From Woronichinia naegeliana WA131 (GTDB taxonomy: Bacteria; Cyanobacteriota; Cyanobacteriia; Cyanobacteriales; Microcystaceae): a stretch of 64,000 nucleotides of DNA. The stretch spans positions 1,116,001 to 1,180,000 of the forward strand of contig CP073041.1 in NCBI GenBank assembly GCA_025370055.1. Direction: 5' to 3'. The notes below the pieces were generated by a model. The model was given only the letters and a program-made list of their open reading frames with translations. It was not told the origin of the DNA and did no database searches. Of the stretch, positions 57,753 to 64,000 are shown piece by piece. The number at the start of each line of letters is the position of its first letter. Positions within the stretch are counted from its first letter, which is position 1. A program made the position numbers and the translations under genes.

Positions 57753-57869
57753 AAAGCCCATGCACGTCGTTGGAAAACTGGGGGTTGAAATTGGAAACAA
57801 CTCTCTGAAGTCACCATTTTTCGCGTCCTGTGGCATCTAGGTTCGTTTTGTGGACTTTTTCAGCAGACC
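57753..57869 (-). repeat. Half of the 210-bp MITE
   Basis: On the reverse strand GGTCTGCTGAAAAAGTCC and the following bases (CACAAAACGAACCTAGATGC) match the left part of the MITE at 50928-51137, with drift. It is cut by the IS4 copy at 57752. The single-base change in the end (TCTGCTG for CTTGCTG) suggests it is old. Confidence 0.75.
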
Positions 57870-57883
57870 CTAAGTAGGAGATA

Positions 57884-59070
57884 AGCTGTCATCACTCTAA
57901 GTGGATATAAGGTAGAATATATAGACTTACTTTTTTGTATGACTATGCTGACGTTAAACTTCTTAGACCAAAAGACCAAGAAAGAGCTACAAAAAGCCCT
58001 TAAAACGGAAGAGCACGCAGTTACAAGAGAGAGAATATTGATTATGTTACTGAGAAATGAAGGAAAAACGTATGATGAAATATCAGGATTATTAGGATGT
58101 TGCAAACGACAAGTGTGGTACTGGTGCAATAATGGAAATCCGAAAGAGATAGAAAGCTTAAGAGACAAAAGAAAAAAAGGAAATCACAGGAAAGTAACAG
58201 AAGAATACATAGAGAAATTGACGGAGATAATAATCAAAGAGCCTGAAGAGTTTGGATATGAATTTGGACGTTGGACAGTAGCAAGACTATCAACTCATAT
58301 GGAAAAAGAAACGGGTATATTGTTAGGAAATACACAACTTAGAAATATGCTTAAAAAAAAGCGATTTGTCTACATCTGGGCAAAATATAGTCTAGAAGAT
58401 AAAAAAGATGAGCAAAAAAGAGAGGAATTTAGAAAGAAAGTTGAAGAGTACAAGAAGCTTTTGAAAGAAAAGCCAGAATCAATCCAGATATGGTTTTGGG
58501 ATGAAAGTGGCTTCAGCTTAAGAGTAATACGGAGAAAACATTGGACAAAAAAAGGAAAGCGTAAAAAAGTGAGGGGAGATAGAAGAAAAGGAAGAGTCAA
58601 TGTAATGGGTGGTATTAGATATACTGACAAAAAACGGTGGGTTGATTTGATTCCCACTGGTAACTCTCAGAACTTCAAGAGTGTATTATTAAAATTTTAC
58701 AAAGACATACAAAGAGAATGGATAGAACAAGGAAATAAAAAAGAAGACTTTGAAAAGAATGGTCTGAAGATTGTGATTATTTTAGATAATGCGAGCTTCC
58801 ACAAAAAGCAAGAAATTCTAGACGAGAGCACGGAAGAAATGCCAAACATTATTTTGGAGTTTTTACCCCCCTATAGTCCCGATTATAATTTAATGGAATT
58901 GGTATGGCATTCAGCAAAAGAATATATTGCAAATAAATTATTCAAATCAATTGAAGAATTAGAATCTCTCATCCATAAACTTCTTAATGAAGGTGGATTG
59001 ACAATATGTTGGGGACGTAAAATCAAAAACAAGGGCTCAAGTATTATTGCAAGTTAAACTGATGACAGCT
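57884..59070 (+). mobile_element. IS630-family element B
   Basis: 1187 bp with inverted ends AGCTGTCATCA, flanked by TA duplications at 57882-57883 and 59071-59072. Confidence 0.92.
57939..59057 (+). CDS. IS630-family transposase, intact
   Basis: 372 residues in one frame. The helix-turn-helix region is GKTYDEISGLLGCCKRQVWY. The DDE domain is QIWFWDESGFSLRVI, IVIILDNASFHKKQE and FLPPYSPDYNLMELVWHSAK, the DDE signature of the Tc1/mariner-like IS630 group. It belongs to a different subgroup from element A. Lysine- and AT-rich composition. Confidence 0.94.
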   Translation: MTMLTLNFLDQKTKKELQKALKTEEHAVTRERILIMLLRNEGKTYDEISGLLGCCKRQVWYWCNNGNPKEIESLRDKRKKGNHRKVTEEYIEKLTEIIIKEPEEFGYEFGRWTVARLSTHMEKETGILLGNTQLRNMLKKKRFVYIWAKYSLEDKKDEQKREEFRKKVEEYKKLLKEKPESIQIWFWDESGFSLRVIRRKHWTKKGKRKKVRGDRRKGRVNVMGGIRYTDKKRWVDLIPTGNSQNFKSVLLKFYKDIQREWIEQGNKKEDFEKNGLKIVIILDNASFHKKQEILDESTEEMPNIILEFLPPYSPDYNLMELVWHSAKEYIANKLFKSIEELESLIHKLLNEGGLTICWGRKIKNKGSSIIAS

Positions 59071-59104
59071 TAAAAGCTTTTAGACCACATACTTCATTTT
59101 AAAA

Positions 59105-59311
59105 TTGACGAACTTAATCGCAAAAAAGCCCCCATTCCTAACAATTTATCCTCCCCATTCTCCCAGTCTCCCAGTCTCCCCCTCTCCCTGTCCCCCAGTC
59201 TCATATGAGTTAATCGCGCTTGTACTGATTCAGCTAATTGTTCTCATTCTTGTAACTAGGTTTCTACGGTTTGTTGATGACGAAGATAATAGGCGATCGC
59301 AACGCCGATGA
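59105..59311 (+). CDS. Small hypothetical membrane protein (doubtful)
   Basis: A 68-codon frame from TTG. The first half is translated CTCCCAGT-type tandem repeat (SPSLPVSPSPCPPVS). The second half has one hydrophobic helix (LIALVLIQLIVLILVTRFL) and a charged tail. No recognised family. It may be the tail of a lost gene joined to repeat sequence. Confidence 0.25.
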   Translation: MTNLIAKKPPFLTIYPPHSPSLPVSPSPCPPVSYELIALVLIQLIVLILVTRFLRFVDDEDNRRSQRR

Positions 59312-59793
59312 TTCCGAGAATCTACATTTTGATGATCAACAAGGAATTTAAACCCCTTAAGTAAGTGGGCTTAATTAATTGTTAGATAGTAGAACAGGCT
59401 TCTAGCCTGTGGACGGGCAGGATGCCATCCGTGTCAACTTAAAGGAATGGGTTCCCAAATTTGTTGATTGAGAGCGGCCTTTTCTCGATGTCGCTTTCTC
59501 TCAGCTTTGACCAAACCAAATAACTTAGCACGTTCAGCCAGATAGGTTACTGTATCAGGCTTTTCTCCTCTAGCAATAGCCTTCGCTACATAGTATAGAC
59601 TCCGAAACACCATCTCTACTGAGATTTTTTCTTTCGGTTGATTTAGAGCAATCGCCACTTCCCCTACCAATTGATTTAAGACCGTATAGAAAATCAAAGT
59701 GCAAATAATCTGGATTTGGACACCATTCTTATTCCCTACCCATAAATAGGCTAGTCCTAAAAGTCTTTTCGTTAATAAAAAGGCTTCTTCGAT

Positions 59794-61182
59794 GGGTGTG
59801 ACCTTTAGTTGATGAAGGAAAAGAAAAGTGTTAACATGGGATGAAAAGTGACAAAGAGGAAACAATGATGACAGCAAAACTAATTAATGTAGAGGGTTCA
59901 AAGATAAAAATAGAACTAACATTAGAACTCAGTCGTTCAATGTTGGATACAGAAATAAATATTCAAAAAGGCTTAAACGAAGTAGGTTGCATCGCCAGCA
60001 AAGAAGCCTTGAAATATTTAGATACAGATGGTTCACCCTTAAAAATCGGTGAAGAAATCTGGAAGAGTAAGGGAGAGCAACCGAAAGAATATCAAACACC
60101 TTATGGTGAGGTTATAGTGAATCGTCATGTATATCAGCGTTCAGTAGGAGGAAAAACGTATTGCCCCTTAGAAAGAGAAGCAAGGATAATCATAACATCA
60201 ACGCCATTATTGGCAAAACAGGTATCCTCAAAAATGTCAGGGATGGCAGGCAAAGAGGTGAAAAATGATTTATTAGAAAATCATGGTAGAAAAGTAGCGC
60301 TATCCTATATCCAAAGATTGAGTGAAGCAGTAGGAAGTGTGGTACAGGCAAAAGAAGAAGCGTGGAGTTATGCCCCGCCCAAGGAGGATAGCCAAATTGC
60401 AACAGTGGGAATAGGATTAGATGGAACCTGTATGCTGATGTGTGAGGATGGCTACCGTGAAGCAATGGTGGGAACCGTTTCCCTATACGATAGTGAAGGC
60501 GAACGTCAACCTACAATCTATCTAGGTGCGGCACCAGAGTATGGAAAAAAGAGTTTTCTAGAAAGATTAGAAAGAGAAATTGAGCGAGCGAAAAACCGTT
60601 ATCCAGAGGCAACATTGGTCGGGATAGCAGACGGGGCAGAATCAAATTGGAAGTTTTTAGAAAAGCAAACGGAAGAACAGATATTAGATTTCTATCATGC
60701 CTCTGGTTACTTAGGTGCCTTGGCAGAAGCGTTGCATCCGAATACCGTGTCAAAACAAAAAGAATGGTTGACTGAAAATTGTCGAGAACTCAAGCATGAA
60801 AAAGGAAAAGCAGGAGAACTGCTAAATCTGATGAAAGAAGTCAAAGAAGAAAAAAGTCATTCTAAGAATCTTACCGAGAAACTACAAGCGGCGATTACTT
60901 ATTACGAGAATCATCAGCATCAAATGGATTATGCTGAATACATAGAGAAAAAGTATCCGATTGGTTCAGGTGTTACGGAAGCAGCTTGTAAGACGTTGGT
61001 CAAACAACGATTATGTTGTTCAGGGATGCGATGGAAGGAAAAAGGAGCAGGAATTATTTTGAGCCTACGAGCTTTGGTATTGACCAAGGAACGATGGAGT
61101 CAATTTTGGGCAAAACTTGATCAATATGGGTTCCCTGTAGAACCCTGATTACAACAGCTTTTATCAACTAAAGGTCGCACCC
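59794..61182 (+). mobile_element. ISKra4-family element, intact
   Basis: 1389 bp with ends GGGTGTGACCTTTAGTTGAT and ATCAACTAAAGGTCGCACCC, flanked by the 8-bp duplication TCTTCGAT (59786-59793 and 61183-61190). Confidence 0.95.
59841..61148 (+). CDS. ISKra4-family transposase, intact
   Basis: 435 residues. There is an N-terminal helical region and YGEVIVNRHVYQRSVGGKTY. The DDE core is GIGLDGTCMLMCEDGYREAM, GIADGAESNWKFLEKQ and DFYHASGYLGALAEAL. The C-terminus is IGSGVTEAACKTLVKQRLCC, SGMRWKEKGAGIILSLRALV. It is the only full-length copy of four in the window and the likely source of the others. Confidence 0.92.
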   Translation: MKSDKEETMMTAKLINVEGSKIKIELTLELSRSMLDTEINIQKGLNEVGCIASKEALKYLDTDGSPLKIGEEIWKSKGEQPKEYQTPYGEVIVNRHVYQRSVGGKTYCPLEREARIIITSTPLLAKQVSSKMSGMAGKEVKNDLLENHGRKVALSYIQRLSEAVGSVVQAKEEAWSYAPPKEDSQIATVGIGLDGTCMLMCEDGYREAMVGTVSLYDSEGERQPTIYLGAAPEYGKKSFLERLEREIERAKNRYPEATLVGIADGAESNWKFLEKQTEEQILDFYHASGYLGALAEALHPNTVSKQKEWLTENCRELKHEKGKAGELLNLMKEVKEEKSHSKNLTEKLQAAITYYENHQHQMDYAEYIEKKYPIGSGVTEAACKTLVKQRLCCSGMRWKEKGAGIILSLRALVLTKERWSQFWAKLDQYGFPVEP

Positions 61183-62336
61183 TCTTCGATTGTCCATCGT
61201 CTTCGATATAAATCACAGACCTCTTCGGCGGACAGTTGTTCGGGAGACAACACATTTGTTAAATACTGATACCAGATTGTTCCCCATAATACTGAGACTA
61301 ATCTCACCGGATGCTTGCAAGGATTAGAACGGTAATTTCCCATAATGATAATCTCATCTCTGTAATGACTACCTTGAGACAATACTTGTTTGGTTTTGTA
61401 AGATGTACCCGCTCTAAATCTGGTTAGAAAAAACTTTTTAGCTTCTGTTAACAAATCAAACCACACAAAGCTAAAAAATCCCATATCTACGAGAATTAAA
61501 CCATTTTCTGGTAATTTAGCTGCCAATTCTTCACACCATATTTTATCATTTGATTTATCATTTTCTGTGTACCATAAAGTAACGGGTCTTTGGGTAAAGG
61601 CTTCCACTACCATCATTATTTTACCCCCCAATTTACTCTTTTCTTCTTTACTTATTTTCATATTTTTCCTTATCTGCTCTAGCGTTTAGCCATCTGCTAT
61701 CCACACTGCACTAAACTTTTCTCTTATTTTTTCCCATTTTTCTCCTACTTGGAGCTTCTTCCCTTTTTCGGCTGCTTTTTCTAACACTCCTTTTAGTAAT
61801 ATTGCAAATATTTCGGCTGGCACATTCATCATTCTTTTTGATACTGCCTGTTTGCTTACTTTTAATGATGCTACCCATAGCAATCCCTCTTCCTCTAACA
61901 GTCTTACCGCTTCACTTATACCCGCTATTTGACGATACACTATACTTAACACTAATGCCACCATTACTGGTAAATTTAACACCCTATCTCTCATCATTTT
62001 CTCATGAGTTCCCTGTAAATATTTTAATGGTGTAAACATTGTGGGTTCTAGTAATTCAAACAACTCTTTTGTTATTTCAGGGATTTCTACCCCTGGCTGA
62101 TTTGTCTTACGACGTAAGTCTGGGTTTCCTTTTCTCCGAGGATGTTGTCTTGCCATTTGTTTTTTGCTCACTTTTTTATATACTAACCTTTTTTTCAGCC
62201 TACTCTTACTTCCGCCTGCTTTTAGGCTAATCTTTTGTGAGTAGGCATTTTGGCTTAAGTTGACACCAATGGCAGGATGCCCATCCCACGTTTTATATTT
62301 AATTGTAACCAGCTACTTACCTCATAAGCTTGAAAT

Positions 62337-63884
62337 ATGGAATTAATTACTGAAATTCTGCTGAGAACGGGAGAACATCTCGTTTTAGTTCTGATTGCAA
62401 TGGCAAGCGCGATCACGATCAGCATTCCTTTGGGAATTTTTATTACTCGCCAGAAACAGTCTGCCAAGCCCATTTTGGTGATTGCCAACGCTATTCAAAC
62501 CATTCCCAGTCTGGCAATTTTTGGCTTTTTAATTACCGTTCCTCTGCTCGGTGGTATTGGTAAAGTTCCCGCTATTGTCGCCCTGACGCTCTATGCCCTC
62601 TTGCCCCTCATCCTCAATACCTACACAGGGTTAAATCAAGTTGATCCAGGTTTCATCGAAGCGGGCTTATCGATGGGAATGAGTCGCAGACAGGTTTTGT
62701 TTTATATTGAATTACCCCTCGCGCTCAACGTTATTCTGACAGGTATTCGAGTTTCGACTGTCATTTGTGTGGGCATTGCCACCATTGCGGCCGCGATCGG
62801 GGCGGGAGGTTTGGGAACCTTTATTTTTCGGGGAATTTCAACAGTTAATAATCAACTTATTTTAGCAGGGGCCATTCCCTCTGCTTTGATTGCCCTAAGT
62901 GCAGATTGGGGAATCGGTTGGTTAGAAAAACAATTAACCCGACGGACTCCTCGCCAACCTTTTTCTCGAAAAAAGCGATTAATTTGGTTGAGTTTAGCAG
63001 GATTTTTACTATTTAGCTCTATCGGTATTTTTTATCAACAAATAAACTTTAATAATAAAAGTGTTGGAGAAATTACGATTGGTTCTAAAAATTTCACGGA
63101 GCAGGTCATTTTAAGTGAAATATTAGCTCAACAAATTGAAAATAATACCAATTTAAAAGTTGATCGCAAGTTTAATTTAGGGGGAACGTTTATTTGCCAT
63201 GAAGCAGTTAAAGCGGGCAAAATTGCGGGTTATGTGGAATATACGGGAACGGCATTAACGGCGATTTTAAAAGAACCGATTATTAATAATTCCCAGGAAG
63301 TTTACCGTCTCGTTAAACAGGCCTATCAAGAACAATTGGCTTTAACGGTCTTTCCTTCTTTGGGCTTTGAAAATACCTTTGCGATCGTTATTCGTGGAGC
63401 CGATGCCCAACGTTTAAAGATTAAAACTCTTTCAGAAGCGGCTCGTTATACCAATCAATGGCAAGCAGGATTTGGCTACGAATTTTTAGCGAGAGAAGAT
63501 GGATTTCCTGGTTTAGCTAAAACCTACGGTTTAGAATTTGCCAAGGCTCCCAAGGAAATGGATTTGGGTTTAATGTATCGGGCTTTGGCGGATAAACAGG
63601 TAGATTTGGTAGCGGGAAATTCGACGGATGGTTTGATTCCTATTTTAAAGTTAGTGATTTTGCAAGATGATAAACATTATTTTCCGCCCTATGATGCGGT
63701 TCCTGTTTTTAATGAAAAAATTCTGCAAAAATATCCCCAATTACGCACGGCTGTTTTAAAATTATCGGGTCAAATTTCGGCGGAAGAAATGCAGCAATTA
63801 AATTATCAAGTTGATAATCAAGTTAAATCTGTGGAGGAATCTGCTAAGTCTTTTTTACAATCTAAGGGATTAATCAAGAATTAA
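62337..63884 (+). CDS. Osmolyte (glycine betaine/choline-type) ABC transporter, permease fused to substrate-binding domain
   Basis: 515 residues. Residues 1-205 are an OpuB/OpuC-type permease with about five helices and the conserved EAGLSMGMSRRQVLFYIELP loop that docks the ATPase. A further helix lies at 218-238 (LIWLSLAGFLLFSSIGIFYQ). From about 245 comes the OpuAC-type binding domain (ITIGSKNFTEQVILSEILAQ, GYVEYTGTALTAI, LVAGNSTDGLIPI), kept tethered outside the membrane. Fused arrangements occur in several bacteria including cyanobacteria. The ATPase gene is not in the window. The substrate (betaine, choline or a related compound) is inferred. Both flanks carry the 103-bp repeat in the same direction. 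Confidence 0.93.
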   Translation: MELITEILLRTGEHLVLVLIAMASAITISIPLGIFITRQKQSAKPILVIANAIQTIPSLAIFGFLITVPLLGGIGKVPAIVALTLYALLPLILNTYTGLNQVDPGFIEAGLSMGMSRRQVLFYIELPLALNVILTGIRVSTVICVGIATIAAAIGAGGLGTFIFRGISTVNNQLILAGAIPSALIALSADWGIGWLEKQLTRRTPRQPFSRKKRLIWLSLAGFLLFSSIGIFYQQINFNNKSVGEITIGSKNFTEQVILSEILAQQIENNTNLKVDRKFNLGGTFICHEAVKAGKIAGYVEYTGTALTAILKEPIINNSQEVYRLVKQAYQEQLALTVFPSLGFENTFAIVIRGADAQRLKIKTLSEAARYTNQWQAGFGYEFLAREDGFPGLAKTYGLEFAKAPKEMDLGLMYRALADKQVDLVAGNSTDGLIPILKLVILQDDKHYFPPYDAVPVFNEKILQKYPQLRTAVLKLSGQISAEEMQQLNYQVDNQVKSVEESAKSFLQSKGLIKN

Positions 63885-63890
63885 TTCTAG

Positions 63891-63993
63891 TAAGTGGGCT
63901 TAATTAATTGTTAGATCGTAGAACAGGCTTCTAGCCTGTGGACAGGCAGGATGCCTATCCTACATTTTATATTTAATTGCAACCAGCTACTTA
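63891..63993 (+). repeat. 103-bp dispersed repeat, right copy
   Basis: Same sequence and direction as the left copy (59362-59425 plus 62281-62319), with a handful of substitutions. It contains the stem-loop ACAGGCTTCTAGCCTGT followed by the short palindrome-like GGCAGGATGCC. The ends TAAGTGGGC and GCTACTTA are weakly inverted. Confidence 0.85.
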
Positions 63994-64000
63994 ATTAAAC

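Larger units (their letters stand above)
59434..62171 (-). pseudogene. IS4-family transposase, copy 4, inactivated
   Basis: Same protein as 35087-36427. It is split by the ISKra4-family element exactly in the YRRRWTIEE signature, and carries the shared TAA nonsense change near 61689. Confidence 0.92.
59426..62271 (-). mobile_element. IS4-family element, copy 4, carrying an ISKra4-family element
   Basis: Ends CATCCGTGTCAACTTAA (59426) and TTGACACCAATG (to 62271), flanked by the perfect 9-bp duplication GCAGGATGC (59417-59425 and 62272-62280). The nested element at 59794-61182 has its own 8-bp duplication. The transposase pieces lie at 59434-59793 and 61183-62171. Confidence 0.94.
59362..62319 (+). 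repeat. 103-bp dispersed repeat, left copy, split by IS4 copy 4
   Basis: TAAGTGGGCTTAATTAATTG, the hairpin ACAGGCTTCTAGCCTGT and GGCAGGATGC (59362-59425) are followed by the IS4 element. The repeat then resumes with CCATCCCACG to GCTACTTA (62281-62319). Joined, it matches the repeat at 63891-63993. Confidence 0.85.

Overview
The window is cyanobacterial. It carries psaK (photosystem I), pxcA (light-driven proton extrusion), a ctaCDE cytochrome oxidase operon, and a very high density of the octamer GCGATCGC (HIP1), which is the cyanobacterial signature. The genus cannot be named from this alone. The load of nested insertion sequences resembles colonial bloom-forming cyanobacteria, which is inference.

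Housekeeping blocks. pxcA (1-1274, start outside the window). ctaC-ctaD-ctaE on the minus strand (2096-5516). A PAS histidine kinase, an oligopeptide-type binding lipoprotein, a glycosyltransferase and a nine-domain diguanylate cyclase (15086-23794). An ABC-F ATPase, glutathione peroxidase and alr (24206-28225). rfbA-rfbB for dTDP-sugars (28288-30449). A Crp-type regulator, an AMIN/amidase_3 cell-wall hydrolase, trpF, psaK and an FHA protein (30946-36729). tlyA, ddl and the NAD-salvage pair nadM-nadV (36736-41527). An OpuB/OpuC-like osmolyte transporter fusion (62337-63884).

Accessory regions. (a) 5767-12929: a 1280-residue STAND NTPase with TPR repeats, cut by an IS4-family element (9-bp target duplication) that itself holds a MITE and an IS5/IS1182-type element. 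(b) 12954-14934 and 1418-2067: graveyards of IS ends. (c) 41891-47076: a membrane-anchored protein of unknown role, a probable cas6 remnant, four toxin-antitoxin pairs and a DUF6888/DUF6887-like pair. Each module is separated from the next by an array of 28-35-bp units built around GCGATCGC. (d) 47069-62271: an almost continuous pile of transposons (ISAs1, IS630 twice, IS1, IS1634, ISKra4 types, IS5/IS1182 type, IS4 types), many nested with readable target duplications. They interrupt a radical-SAM gene fragment.

The strongest leads are the toxin-antitoxin island with its repeat arrays, the disrupted STAND protein that took up intergenic repeats in frame, and several small non-autonomous elements whose ends match full-length elements in the same window. 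Family names rest on recognition of protein motifs; no database search was run.
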